This document shows, one piece after another, positions 50,658-59,778 of a DNA stretch of 64,000 bases (position 1 is its first letter; each line of letters begins with the position of its first letter). Both the position numbers and the translations under genes were made by a program. The stretch comes from Streptomyces sp. SM11. Its GTDB lineage: Bacteria; Actinomycetota; Actinomycetes; Streptomycetales; Streptomycetaceae. Under the pieces are notes generated by a model. The model worked only from the letters and a program-made list of their open reading frames with translations, was not told the DNA's origin and did no database searches. The stretch spans positions 50,761 to 114,760 of the forward strand of contig NZ_NEUE01000300.1 of the NCBI RefSeq assembly GCF_002910905.1. The letters run 5' to 3'.

Positions 50658-51278
50658 TCAGCCCAGTCTCAGGTGGTGCAGCATCAGCAGGGCCGCCACC
50701 ATGTTCGCGGCGGGCACCTCGCCCCGGGCGATCATGTCCGGGACCACCTTGAGCGGTATCCACTCGCGGCGTGAGGACTCGAAGGCGTCCCTGGGGTGCC
50801 CGGTCCAGTGCGCCTCGTCGGACCAGTACAGGTGATGGCGGGCGTCGGTGAGGCCGTTCGACGGTTCCACGGTGAGCAGCGGGCGCAGCTCGCCGGGGCG
50901 CCAGCCGGTCTCCTCCTCCATCTCACGGGCCGCCGCCACCGCGATGTCCTCGCCTTCCTCGACGATGCCCGCGGCCAGTTCCCACCCCCAGCTGTCGGTG
51001 ATGAACCGGTGCCGCCAGAGCAGCAGCACCTCGTTCACCTCGTTGACGACGGTGGCGGCCGCGACGGGGCGCTGCCGGATCACGAAGTGGTCGAGGTGGC
51101 TGCCGTCGGGGAGCTGGACGTCCGCCAGATTCACCCGGAACCACGGGTTCTGATACACATTCTGTTCGCTTAAGTTCGTCCACTGCACAGTTGTGCCGCC
51201 TTTCGACATGTTGGGGGTCAACATGTCAGCAGGCTCGGCTGCCGGGGTAACGAACGACGGGGCGTCGGTGGAGCTCAC
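50658..51278 (-). CDS. Nudix hydrolase
   Basis: A 206-residue protein with a complete Nudix box (GIVEEGEDIAVAAAREMEEE and TGW, residues about 104-126), which binds metal and cleaves nucleoside-diphosphate-linked compounds. The preceding HFVIRQRPVAAATVVNEVNE and LLWRHRFITDSWGWELAAG resemble ADP-ribose/NDP-sugar hydrolases. The GTG start overlaps the stop of the upstream regulator (GTGA). A later internal Met (MLTPNMSK) is an alternative start, near where the Nudix fold begins. The substrate cannot be fixed. Confidence 0.85.
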   Translation of the reverse strand: MSSTDAPSFVTPAAEPADMLTPNMSKGGTTVQWTNLSEQNVYQNPWFRVNLADVQLPDGSHLDHFVIRQRPVAAATVVNEVNEVLLLWRHRFITDSWGWELAAGIVEEGEDIAVAAAREMEEETGWRPGELRPLLTVEPSNGLTDARHHLYWSDEAHWTGHPRDAFESSRREWIPLKVVPDMIARGEVPAANMVAALLMLHHLRLG

Positions 51279-52624
51279 AGAGGCACGCGGAGCGCCTCGT
51301 CGATGAGGTCGGTGGTCCCCACGGCGTCGGCGCAGCCGCTCGCGGCCAGCTCGTTGCGGACCTGCCGCAGCCGGTCGCGCAGCCGCTGGGACTCCATTCC
51401 CCGGGCTCTCATCGCCATTTCGGCAGCTGTACCGGCCGCGCGGTCCGCCTCGCCCTGCACCAGCTCGATATGGCTCAACATCGCGAGACGGTGCACGCGC
51501 CCCCGGTCGTGCGCCGGGGCGCTCACCGCGGAGGCCGCGTGCTCCCGGGCGGCCGGCAGGTCCCCGAGACCGAGCAGCGCCTCCGCCACCTGGACGTCGA
51601 CCAGACCGGGCTGGACGTACCCCGTCTCGTCCGGCTCCCGGCCGGTGTGGATCCGGCCCGCCTGGGCCTCGGCCCGCCCGATGCAGGCCCGGGCGCTCGC
51701 CGCGTCGCCGAGCCGGGCGTACGCCTTGGCCTGCATGGCGTGCAGGTCGGCGGCGAGCGCGGGGGTGATGTGGCCCCCGGCTGCCCGCAGCGCGGCCTCG
51801 GCGAAGGCGATGGAACGGCGGTAGTCACCCAGGAACAGTGACTGGGTGACCAGCAGGGCGATCACATAGCCGCCGAGCCCCCGGTCCCCACTGGACTTGG
51901 CCAGCCGCAGCGCCTGGTGGAAGTAGCGCTGGGCGAGCCCGTGGGCATCGGAGTCGTAGGCGCAGATTCCGGCCACCGCCACCAGCCCGGCGGTCGCCCG
52001 GTGCAGGCTCCGGCCCAGGGCGTCGCTGTAACCGCCGCGCAGCAGCGGCGCGGCCTCCGCGTCGAGGAAGCGGACGATCCGGGACCTGGTCGCGATACCG
52101 CCCGTCTTGCGGTACATCTGCTCGTAGTGGTCGCGGGCCGCCTTGAGCATCGCGATGTGGGCCGCGCTCACCCGGCCCGGCCCCGGCCGCGAGACGTCGG
52201 TGTCCTCCGGAGGGTTCTCCCACTCCCAGACCGGCATCACCGCCGGGGTGCCCGTGACGGTGGGCACGGTGGCCAGGTGCGGGCGCTGTTGTTCGTCGGA
52301 GCGCCACAGGGCGGTGGCCCGCTCGACGAACCCGGAGAGGGAGGCGCCCTCGGCGCCGGCCTCCGTCCCCGACGCGGCGAATGCGCCCATCCCGACGTCG
52401 TCGAGCCCGACGGGCCGCCCCAGCCGGCCGGCCAGCACCTCGCAGATCAGGTCGGGCACCTGCCCGCGCGGGCGCTGGCCCTTGAGCCAGCGGGAGACCG
52501 CCGTGTGTTCGTACCGCAGGCTCAGCCCGCGGGTCAGGCCCGCCCGGTTGACGTGACCGGCGAGGCCCGCACGGGACACACCGGCCTCCTCGATCAAGGC
52601 TTCGAGCAGGACATTGGGCTCCAT
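51275..52624 (-). CDS. Helix-turn-helix regulator with TPR-like C-terminal repeats
   Basis: A 449-residue protein. The N-terminus (about 1-75: EALIEEAGVSRAGLAGHVNR, LSLRYEHTAVSRWLKGQRPR) is an XRE-like DNA-binding domain. The remainder is a long helical-repeat region (RSLHRATAGLVAVAGICAYD; AQRYFHQALRLAKSSGDRGL; DVQVAEALLGLGDLPAAREH). This is the architecture of Streptomyces developmental or quorum-type regulators such as the NsdA-like proteins. The Nudix gene is translationally coupled behind it, and a perfect palindrome lies 44 bases upstream of the start. Confidence 0.75.
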   Translation of the reverse strand: MEPNVLLEALIEEAGVSRAGLAGHVNRAGLTRGLSLRYEHTAVSRWLKGQRPRGQVPDLICEVLAGRLGRPVGLDDVGMGAFAASGTEAGAEGASLSGFVERATALWRSDEQQRPHLATVPTVTGTPAVMPVWEWENPPEDTDVSRPGPGRVSAAHIAMLKAARDHYEQMYRKTGGIATRSRIVRFLDAEAAPLLRGGYSDALGRSLHRATAGLVAVAGICAYDSDAHGLAQRYFHQALRLAKSSGDRGLGGYVIALLVTQSLFLGDYRRSIAFAEAALRAAGGHITPALAADLHAMQAKAYARLGDAASARACIGRAEAQAGRIHTGREPDETGYVQPGLVDVQVAEALLGLGDLPAAREHAASAVSAPAHDRGRVHRLAMLSHIELVQGEADRAAGTAAEMAMRARGMESQRLRDRLRQVRNELAASGCADAVGTTDLIDEALRVPL

Positions 52625-52989
52625 CGTCCCCCCAGGTGCGTGTCGCAAGGAGCCTAGTGGAGCACGATTCACACGGGGTGTGAACGGAATGCCCGAACCC
52701 TCCTGCTGTGCGCTCTGCCGCGCGGGCCCCCGGCTCGGTTGAATGAGCTTCCTCGCAAGAGGCGGCCCGGGTCGTCGGCTCCCCCTCGTAAACGGCCCAC
52801 GACCCGCACCCGCGCCGTCCGCGTTGCTGACCTGCCCGACACTCCGAGGCGGCGCGGACGGCGCCCGGACCGCACGGCCCACTGACCGACGACGAAGGAG
52901 GGTGGCTGCGGAACGGAGGCCGGAACCGCGTTCCTCCCGGTTCCGCTCCGGGTCCGGCGTGTGGTCCCTCCGTCGCTCGGCGGGGACAG
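52625..52989. promoter_or_regulatory. Control region of the regulator gene, with palindrome TTCACAC-GGG-GTGTGAA
   Basis: The 360-bp gap upstream of the regulator contains no gene. The palindrome at 52668-52684 (7-bp perfect arms, 3-base centre) is placed like an operator. The rest has no further structure I can see. Confidence 0.5.
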
Positions 52990-53028
52990 GAGAAGGGGCG
53001 TATCCGGTGGCCGGATACGCCCCTTCTC
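52990..53028. terminator. Terminator of pheST
   Basis: Perfect 18-bp stem (52990-53007 with 53011-53028) with a 3-base loop, 17 bases after the pheT stop. Confidence 0.85.
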
Positions 53029-53044
53029 AACGCTGTCGCAGGCG

Positions 53045-55558
53045 CTACGCGCCTCGCAGCACCGCGCCCGTGCGCTCGGCGGCCAGGGCCACCGCGCTGT
53101 CGCGGGCGGCCGAGGCCTCCTCGACGGTCAGCGTGCGGTCGGCGGCGCGGAAGCGCAGCGCGTACGCCAGGGACTTGTTGCCCCCGCCGATCTGCTCACC
53201 GGTGAAGACGTCGAACAGCCGCAGCGATTCGAGCAGTTCGCCCGCGCCCTCGCGCAGCGCCCGCTCCACGTCGGCGGCCGGGACGTCCCCTGCGACGACG
53301 AGCGCGACGTCCTGGGTCGCCACCGGGAAGGTGGAGATCCGGGGCGCCTGGAGCGCTCCGTCGACGGCCTGCTCCAGGACGTCGAGCTCGACCTCGGCGG
53401 CGCACGTCCGCTCGGGCAGGTGGAGCGCTTTGATCACCCGGGGGTGCAGTTCGCCCGCGTGTCCGAAGAGGGTCTCCTCGCCGTTCACGGTGACGTACAG
53501 CGCGGCGCAGCGGCCCGGATGCCACGGGGCGTGCTGGTCGGCGCGGACGATGACCTCCACACCGGCCTCCGCGGCGATCGAGCGGGCCGCCTCGACGGCG
53601 TCCGCCCAGGTCGCCGGGGTGCCCTTGCCCCACCAGCTGGCCTGCTCGCGGGCGCCCGCGAGGACGACGGCGGCACGGCGCGGCTGACGCGGCAGGGCCG
53701 CGTTCAGACCGGCGATCTCCTCGTCGGTGGGCCGGCGGTCGACGGGCAGCCGGACGGCGGCCGTCTCCGCGCCGGTCGGCCTGAAGACAAGGCCGGTCTC
53801 GAAGAGCGCCAGATCGTGGCTGCCGCGGCCGTCGTTGCGCCGCAGTGCGCCGAGGAGGCCCGGCAGCAGCGTGGTGCGCAGCGCCGGCTCCTCGTCGGAG
53901 ATCGGGTTGACGAGCTTGACCGTGCGGCGACGGGCGTCGTCCGCCTCCAGGCCGAGCTGGTCCAGGACCGCGTCGCCGATGAACGGGTAGCTCAGCGCCT
54001 CGACGTAGCCGACGCCGGCCAGCGCCCGGCCGATGCGGCGGTGCAGCCGCTGGCGGTCGGTGAGACCGCGGCCGGAGGGGGGCGTCGGCAGGGTGGAGGG
54101 CAGGTTCTCGTAGCCCTCCAGCCGGATGACCTCTTCGGCGAGGTCGTTCGGCTCGTTCAGGTCGGGCCGCCAGGACGGGACGGTGACGATCAGCTCGTCC
54201 TGCCCGTAGACGTCGCAGCCGACCTGCTGGAGGCGGCGGACGACGGTCTCGCGGCCGTAGCCCACCCCGGCGACCCGGTCGGGGTGGTCGGCGGACATCG
54301 CAATGGTGCGCGGCGCGGAGGGCGAGGTGATCTCGGTGACCCCGGCCTCGGCGGTGCCACCCGCGAGGAGGACCAGCAGGTCGACCGTGCGCTGCGCGGC
54401 AGCGGCGGCGGCCTGCGGGTCGACGCCGCGCTCGAAGCGCTTGGACGCCTCGGAGGACAGCTTGTGGCGGCGCGCGGTGCGGGCGATCGAGATCGCGTCG
54501 AAGTGCGCGGCCTCGATGACGACCTCGGTGGTCAGCGCGTGCTCGCCGTCCGCGTCGGCGATCTCGGTGTTGGCGCCGCCCATGACGCCCGCGAGGCCGA
54601 TCGGCCCGCGGTCGTCGGTGATGACCAGGTCCTCGGCGTCCAGCACACGCACGGTGCCGTCCAGCGTGGTGAGCTTCTCGCCCTGCGCGGCGCGGCGCAC
54701 GCCGATCGGCCCCTCGACCCGGGTGCGGTCGTAGGCGTGCAGGGGCTGGCCGAGCTCCAGCATCACGTAGTTGGTGATGTCGACTGCCAGCGAGATGGGC
54801 CGCATCCCGGCCTTCTGGAGGCGGCGGCGCATCCAGATCGGGGAGCGGGCCTCGGTCTGGAGACCGGTGACGGTGCGCGCGGTGAAGCGGTCGCAGCGAG
54901 ACGGGTCGGAGATCTTGACCGGGTAGCCGTACGCGTTCGGCGCGGGCACGTCCAGGAGCGCCGGGTCGCGCAGCGGCAGCCCGTACGCGATGGCCGTCTC
55001 GCGGGCGACGCCGCGCATCGACAGGCAGTAGCCGCGGTCCGGGGTGACGGCGATGTCGAGCACCTCGTCGACGAGCTGGAGCAGCTCGATCGCGTCGGTG
55101 CCGACCTCGTGCTCCGGCGGCAGCACGATGATGCCGTGCGTGCCGTCGTCGCCCATGCCGAGCTCGTCGGTGGAACAGATCATGCCGTGCGAGGTCTTGC
55201 CGTACGTCTTGCGTGCGGCGATCGCGAAGTCGCCGGGCAGGACCGCGCCCGGGAGGACCACGACGACCTTGTCGCCGACCGAGAAGTTACGGGCGCCGCA
55301 GACGATCTCCTGCGGTTCGCCGGTGCCGTTGGCGGAGCCGACGTCGACCGTGCAGAAGCGGATGGGCTTCTTGAAGCCCTCCAGCTCCTCGATGGTCAGG
55401 ACCTGTCCGACGACCAGGGGGCCCTTGAGGCCCGCACCGACCTGCTCGACGGTCTCGACCTCAAGCCCTACGGAGACGAGCTTGGCCTGTACGTCACGGC
55501 CGGTCTCCGTCGCCGGCAGGTCGACGTACTCCCGCAGCCAGGAAAGCGGGACGCGCAT
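53045..55558 (-). CDS. pheT: Phenylalanyl-tRNA synthetase, beta subunit
   Basis: An 837-residue subunit of the (alpha-beta)2 enzyme. It begins MRVPLSWLREYVDLP, followed by a tRNA-binding EMAP-like domain (about 45-155: VVGQVLTIEELEGFKKPIRF; VCGARNFSVGDKVVV), B3/B4 editing domains in the middle (MRPISLAVDITNYVMLELGQ), B5, a catalytic-like fold, and the C-terminal anticodon-binding FDX-ACB domain (ISTFPVATQDVALVV). The length is normal. The ATG shares a base with the pheS stop (TGATG). Confidence 0.97.
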   Translation of the reverse strand: MRVPLSWLREYVDLPATETGRDVQAKLVSVGLEVETVEQVGAGLKGPLVVGQVLTIEELEGFKKPIRFCTVDVGSANGTGEPQEIVCGARNFSVGDKVVVVLPGAVLPGDFAIAARKTYGKTSHGMICSTDELGMGDDGTHGIIVLPPEHEVGTDAIELLQLVDEVLDIAVTPDRGYCLSMRGVARETAIAYGLPLRDPALLDVPAPNAYGYPVKISDPSRCDRFTARTVTGLQTEARSPIWMRRRLQKAGMRPISLAVDITNYVMLELGQPLHAYDRTRVEGPIGVRRAAQGEKLTTLDGTVRVLDAEDLVITDDRGPIGLAGVMGGANTEIADADGEHALTTEVVIEAAHFDAISIARTARRHKLSSEASKRFERGVDPQAAAAAAQRTVDLLVLLAGGTAEAGVTEITSPSAPRTIAMSADHPDRVAGVGYGRETVVRRLQQVGCDVYGQDELIVTVPSWRPDLNEPNDLAEEVIRLEGYENLPSTLPTPPSGRGLTDRQRLHRRIGRALAGVGYVEALSYPFIGDAVLDQLGLEADDARRRTVKLVNPISDEEPALRTTLLPGLLGALRRNDGRGSHDLALFETGLVFRPTGAETAAVRLPVDRRPTDEEIAGLNAALPRQPRRAAVVLAGAREQASWWGKGTPATWADAVEAARSIAAEAGVEVIVRADQHAPWHPGRCAALYVTVNGEETLFGHAGELHPRVIKALHLPERTCAAEVELDVLEQAVDGALQAPRISTFPVATQDVALVVAGDVPAADVERALREGAGELLESLRLFDVFTGEQIGGGNKSLAYALRFRAADRTLTVEEASAARDSAVALAAERTGAVLRGA

Positions 55559-56697
55559 CAGATCTCCATCCCGAACGGCCGGGTGAACCGGACGTCACCC
55601 TCGACCATGTCTCGCATGTCTTCGACGTTGTGGCGGAACATCAGCATCCGTTCGATGCCGAACCCGAAGGCGAATCCGCTGTACTTCTGGGGGTCGACGC
55701 CGCAGGCGGTGAGCACCTTGGGGTTGACCATGCCGCAGCCGCCGAGCTCGATCCAGCCCTCGCTGCCGCAGGTACGGCAGGGACGGTCCGGGTTGCCGAC
55801 GGACTCGCCGCGGCAGACGTAGCAGACCATGTCCATCTCGGCGGACGGCTCGGTGAACGGGAAGAAGTTCGGCCGCAGCCGGGTCTTCATGTCCGGTCCG
55901 AAGAGCGCCTGGACCATGTGGTCGAGGGTGCCCTTGAGGTCGGCCATGGTGAGGCCCTCGTCGACGGCGAGCAGCTCGATCTGGTGGAAGACCGGAGTGT
56001 GCGTGGCGTCCAGCTCGTCGGTGCGGTAGACCCGGCCGGGGCAGACCACGTAGACGGGGGGCTTGCGCTCCAGGAGCGAGCGGGCCTGGACCGGGGAGGT
56101 GTGCGTACGCAGCACGACGCCGGACTCGTCGCCCTCGGTCGCCTTCCCGTCGGGCGTGGTGCCCTGCACGAAGAACGTGTCCTGCATCTGGCGGGCCGGG
56201 TGGTCGGGCACGAAGTTCAGGGCGTCGAAGTTGAACCACTCCGCCTCGACCTCGGGGCCCTCGGCGATCTCGTAGCCCATGGCCACGAAGACGTCCGCGA
56301 CGCGCTCCATGATGGTCGTCAGGGGGTGGCGGGCGCCGGCCGGGGTGCGGTCGTAGGGCAGCGTGACGTCCACGGCCTCCTCGACGAGCACCCGGGCGTC
56401 CCGCTCGGCCTCCAGCTCCGCTTGGCGGGCGGCGAGCGCCTTGGAGACGGCGCCGCGGGCCTGGCCCACGCGCTTGCCCGCCTCGGCCTTGGCTTGCGGG
56501 GGCAGGGCGCCGATCTCGCGGTTGGCGAGGGACAGCGGCGAGGTACCTCCGGTGTGCGCGGTCTTCGCCTGGGCGAGCGCGTCGAGGTCACCGGCGGCGG
56601 CGAAGGCGGCGAACGCCTCGTCCCGCAGGCGCTCGATCTCTTCCGGTTTCAGTGCCTCGACCTCGACTGGGTCGTACGACTTGTTCGGTGCCGACAT
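55558..56697 (-). CDS. pheS: Phenylalanyl-tRNA synthetase, alpha subunit
   Basis: A 379-residue catalytic subunit that charges tRNA-Phe. A coiled N-terminal tRNA-binding arm (about 20-110) is followed by the class II core: HPLTTIMERVADVFVAMGYE, RTHTSPVQARSL (motif 2), FFPFTEPSAEMDMVC and GFAFGFGIERMLMFRH (motif 3). ATG 56697 gives MSAPNKSYDPVEVEALKPEE, the usual Streptomyces start, with GGGAAGAG before it. A longer upstream frame is ignored. No T-box-like leader is apparent in the 170 bases upstream. Confidence 0.97.
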   Translation of the reverse strand: MSAPNKSYDPVEVEALKPEEIERLRDEAFAAFAAAGDLDALAQAKTAHTGGTSPLSLANREIGALPPQAKAEAGKRVGQARGAVSKALAARQAELEAERDARVLVEEAVDVTLPYDRTPAGARHPLTTIMERVADVFVAMGYEIAEGPEVEAEWFNFDALNFVPDHPARQMQDTFFVQGTTPDGKATEGDESGVVLRTHTSPVQARSLLERKPPVYVVCPGRVYRTDELDATHTPVFHQIELLAVDEGLTMADLKGTLDHMVQALFGPDMKTRLRPNFFPFTEPSAEMDMVCYVCRGESVGNPDRPCRTCGSEGWIELGGCGMVNPKVLTACGVDPQKYSGFAFGFGIERMLMFRHNVEDMRDMVEGDVRFTRPFGMEI

Positions 56698-56866
56698 CTC
56701 TTCCCGTGCTTCCGATTGGCTGGTGGCGCGACCCGGCTCGACGACCGCAGGACGCAAAGGTGCCAAAGGTCGAGTCTAAAGGCCGCAGGACGTTCGGGGA
56801 GCCCGTGGGCGGCTCACGCCCTCCCGTCGCCCACCGCCACCCTGGCTGATTGCTACGCAAACCCCT

Positions 56867-58045
56867 CTAGTTCAGATAGGCGGGCATGCTCACGGGCAGA
56901 ATAAATCGGAACTCCGCCCCGCCGCCGGGCCCCCGGTCGACGGTGATCGTGCCGCCGTGGGCCTCGACGATGCCCTTGACGATGTAGAGGCCCAGGCCCG
57001 TGCCGCCGCGCTTGCTCCCCCGCCAGAAGCGGGTGAAGACGCGGCCCATCGACTCCTCGGGGATGCCGGGGCCTTCGTCGCTCACGGTGACAGCCGTTCC
57101 CATCTCGTCGCACGCACCCGGCGCGGGTGCGGGGGCGATCTCAATGGTGACGGTTCCCTCGCCGTGGCGCACCGCGTTTTCCAGGAGGTTCCCGAGGACC
57201 TGGTCGACCTTGTCGGGGTCGGCCCACAGGGCGGGCAGCGGCCCCCTGGCCCGGACCCGGAAACGCTCGGGGGTCTGGCCCCCCGCGATGAGCGCCTGGA
57301 TGTGCCGTGCCACGGCGGCGGAGACGTCGACGGGCTGGCGGCGCAGCTCCAGCCGGCCGGAGTCGATCCGGGAGATGTCGAGCAGCTCGGCGATGAGCCG
57401 GGTGACCCGGCCGGCGTCGGCGTCGACGGTCTCCAGCATCAGCCGCTTCTGGTCGTCGGTGAACCGCTCCCACTTGGCGAGCAGGGTCGCGGTGAACCCT
57501 TTGACGGAGGTCAGCGGGGAGCGCAGCTCGTGGGCGACCGTGGCGATCAGCTCGGCGTGGCTGCGTTCGGTACGCCGACGGGCCTCGGTGCCGCGCAGCG
57601 AGACCACGACCCGGCGCACCGGGCCGAGCGGATGCTCACGTACGTAGCGGGCGGACACCAGCACCTCACGGCCGCCGGGCAACAGCAGGTTCCGCTCGGG
57701 CTGGCCGCTACGGGTGGCGAGACCGCCGTACGGGTCGGTCAGCCTCCACCAGCGCTTGCCCTTGAGATCCTCCAGCGGGAGGGCGGCCTCCAGGGGGCGG
57801 CCGATCGCGTCGGCGCGCGGGGTGGCGGTGATGCGGGCGGCGGCGGCGTTGAAGCAGATGACGTGCCCGCTCGCGTCGGCGACGACGAGACCGTCGGGAA
57901 GGTCGTCCGGGTCGATGCCGGGGGCGCCCTGGCCAAGGCCGGCGCCGAGACCGTCCGGACCGACCGCCGTCCCGTCCGGCTCGTCGCCCGCAGCACGTGG
58001 TGCGGTGGTGTGCGCCGGTCGCGGCGAGCTCATGCCGACAGCCAT
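56867..58045 (-). CDS. PAS-domain sensor histidine kinase (orphan)
   Basis: A 392-residue soluble kinase without transmembrane segments. A PAS domain (about 45-150: LPDGLVVADASGHVICFNAA) precedes the HisKA domain with phospho-acceptor His172 (IATVAHELRSPLTSVKGF), and the ATPase domain has the N box (VLGNLLENAVRHGEG), DEGPGIPEE and GTGLGLYIVKGIVEAHGG. No response regulator gene is nearby. Its place between pheS and the RNA methyltransferase recurs in Streptomyces. ATG 58045 is followed by a second Met at residue 5; GGGAAG is adjacent to the first. Confidence 0.88.
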   Translation of the reverse strand: MAVGMSSPRPAHTTAPRAAGDEPDGTAVGPDGLGAGLGQGAPGIDPDDLPDGLVVADASGHVICFNAAAARITATPRADAIGRPLEAALPLEDLKGKRWWRLTDPYGGLATRSGQPERNLLLPGGREVLVSARYVREHPLGPVRRVVVSLRGTEARRRTERSHAELIATVAHELRSPLTSVKGFTATLLAKWERFTDDQKRLMLETVDADAGRVTRLIAELLDISRIDSGRLELRRQPVDVSAAVARHIQALIAGGQTPERFRVRARGPLPALWADPDKVDQVLGNLLENAVRHGEGTVTIEIAPAPAPGACDEMGTAVTVSDEGPGIPEESMGRVFTRFWRGSKRGGTGLGLYIVKGIVEAHGGTITVDRGPGGGAEFRFILPVSMPAYLN

Positions 58046-58420
58046 CTTCCCGTATCCCCACCTCTCGAACCGGTGCAGTGGGCCCCCGAGTTCGTCACCC
58101 TACTAGGCGGCGGCGAACCGGCGACACCCTGTGGGGGCGCGGAGAGGAGCGCGCCGGTGGGAGGGGCGCGGGAATGGCCGGGATCGCGTGCTGACGGGCC
58201 GTCGAGGCGGCGCGGTGTCAGAGGCTGTCGGGTGACCTCGGGTCGGACAGCGGACGCGGCCCGGCGCGTGCGATTCCGAGGCGGAGGAGGGAGGCGACAC
58301 GGGTGGGGCCTCCCCCGGTCGAACGGAGCCGAGAGCTTGGGGAAGTCGTCGACCGACGACAGCGCCGGAAGCGCGCGTGCCAGGGCGTGGCCGCCCCGGC
58401 CGAGGTCACCCGCCGGCCTC
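58046..58420. repeat. Intergenic region with a diverged copy of the 161-bp-type element
   Basis: 58264-58384 resembles the second half of the repeats at 35.3 kb: GCGCGTGC...GAGGCGGAGGAGGGAG, then CGACCGACGACAGCGCCGG and GCGCGTGCCAGG. It is interrupted at about 58309-58345 by CCTCCCCCGGTCGAACGGAG...CGAGAGCTTGGGG, a hairpin that I recognise as a common streptomycete repeat. 58046-58263 shows nothing else. Confidence 0.6.
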
Positions 58421-59266
58421 TTACGCGTCGGGGGCGCGCCGCGGACGCTGCGCGCGGGCGGAGGCGTACAGGCAGACGGCGGCGGCGGTGGCGAGGTTGA
58501 GACTCTCGGCCTTGCCGTGGATGGGGACGCGGACGACGGCGTCGGCGAGCGCGCGGGTCTCCTCGGGGAGCCCCCAAGCCTCGTTGCCGAAGACCCAGGC
58601 GGTGGGGCCGCCCATGGTGCCCTCGTCCAGTTCGCCGTCCAGGTCGTCGGTCCCGGCCCCGTCGGCGGCGAGGATGCGCACCCCGGCGTTCCGGAGGCCC
58701 CGCACGGCCTGTTCGACGGGGACGCCGACGGCGACGGGCAGGTGGTAGAGCGAACCGGCCGAGGCGCGTACGGACTTGGGGTTGTAGAGGTCGACCGAGG
58801 CGTCGGTCAGGATCACCGCGTCCGCACCCGCGGCGTCCGCGCAGCGCAGTACCGTACCGGCGTTCCCGGGGTCGCGTACGTTGGCCAGGACGGCCACCAG
58901 CGTGGGCTGCGCGGCGAGAATCTCCTGGAACGGGGTGTCCAGGAAGCGGCAGACGCCGATGAGGCCCTGCGGGGTGACGGTCTGCGAGACGTCGGCGAGG
59001 ACGTCGTCGCCGGCCAGGTGCACCCGGGCACCCGCCCTGTGGGCGGCCTCGACGATGTCGGTGTACCGGTCGGCGGCCTCGGGGGTCGCGAACAGTTCGA
59101 TGAGGGTCGACTCCCCGTCACCGCCCCGGTGCGCGGCGGCCTCGCGTACGGCCTGGGGCCCCTCGGCGATGAACCTGCGCTCCTTGCCGCGGAAGGTGCG
59201 GCGGGCCAGCCGGCGGGCGGCGGCGACCCGGGAGGAACGCGGGGAGATCAGTTCGGGGGTGCCCAT
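58421..59266 (-). CDS. TrmH/SpoU-family RNA methyltransferase
   Basis: A 281-residue SPOUT-fold enzyme that 2'-O-methylates ribose in rRNA or tRNA using S-adenosylmethionine. An N-terminal substrate-binding domain (about 15-110: FRGKERRFIAEGPQAVREA) is followed by the three SpoU motifs: VLANVRDPGNAGTVLRCADA, TAWVFGNEAWGLPEE, VRVPIHGKAESLNLATAAAV. The trefoil knot is thus complete. It lies downstream of rplT in the same direction with a strong hairpin between, so it probably has its own promoter. The modified base is not known. Confidence 0.9.
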   Translation of the reverse strand: MGTPELISPRSSRVAAARRLARRTFRGKERRFIAEGPQAVREAAAHRGGDGESTLIELFATPEAADRYTDIVEAAHRAGARVHLAGDDVLADVSQTVTPQGLIGVCRFLDTPFQEILAAQPTLVAVLANVRDPGNAGTVLRCADAAGADAVILTDASVDLYNPKSVRASAGSLYHLPVAVGVPVEQAVRGLRNAGVRILAADGAGTDDLDGELDEGTMGGPTAWVFGNEAWGLPEETRALADAVVRVPIHGKAESLNLATAAAVCLYASARAQRPRRAPDA

Positions 59267-59330
59267 GGTCGGCGGCGAGCCTCTCTGCGTACGGCTGTGA
59301 CGGTGTGGTGTGGCGTCGGCGGGTCAACGC

Positions 59331-59367
59331 ACCGGACCCGCAGGCGGCATGCGCCTGCGGGTCCGGT
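59331..59367 (-). terminator. Terminator of the infC-rpmI-rplT operon
   Basis: Perfect 16-bp stem (59331-59346 with 59352-59367), 5-base loop, 28 bases after the rplT stop. Confidence 0.85.
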
Positions 59368-59394
59368 TCGCGTACCTGGAAGGGGGTGCCTGGA

Positions 59395-59778
59395 TCAGGC
59401 GGCCTTCGGGGCGTTGACGTCGCTCGGGAGGGCCTTCTGAGCGACCTCGACGAGGGAGGCGAACGCGTTGGCGTCGTTGACCGCGAGCTCGGCCAGAATC
59501 TTGCGGTCCACCTCGATGTTGGCGGCCTTCAGACCCTGGATGAGGCGGTTGTACGTCATGCCGTTCTGGCGGGCAGCGGCGTTGATGCGCTGGATCCACA
59601 GCTGACGGAAGTCGCCCTTGCGCTTCTTGCGGTCGTTGTAGTTGTAGACCAGGGAGTGGGTGACCTGCTCCTTGGCCTTGCGGTACAGGCGCGAGCGCTG
59701 CCCGCGGTAGCCCTTGGCCGCCTCGAGGATTGCCCGGCGCTTCTTGTGGGCGTTGACTGCCCGCTTGACGCGTGCCAC
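59395..59778 (-). CDS. rplT: 50S ribosomal protein L20
   Basis: A 127-residue basic ribosomal protein (MARVKRAVNAHKKRRAILEA, LYRKAKEQVTHSLVYNYNDR, FRQLWIQRINAAARQNGMTY). It binds 23S rRNA early in assembly of the large subunit. In many bacteria L20 also represses its own operon through the infC leader; whether it does so here is unknown. It is the last gene of infC-rpmI-rplT and is followed by a strong terminator. Confidence 0.98.
   Translation of the reverse strand: MARVKRAVNAHKKRRAILEAAKGYRGQRSRLYRKAKEQVTHSLVYNYNDRKKRKGDFRQLWIQRINAAARQNGMTYNRLIQGLKAANIEVDRKILAELAVNDANAFASLVEVAQKALPSDVNAPKAA

Noticed and set aside
52961..55822. A 953-codon open frame on the + strand opposite pheT
   Set aside because: It is the mirror of a high-GC coding sequence: rich in Arg/Gly/Asp/Val with no domain, no ribosome site and no start context. 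pheT on the other strand is unambiguous.
56957..59440. An 827-codon open frame opposite the histidine kinase and methyltransferase
   Set aside because: It crosses two real genes, an intergenic repeat and a terminator without a stop only because of high GC; the composition is non-protein.
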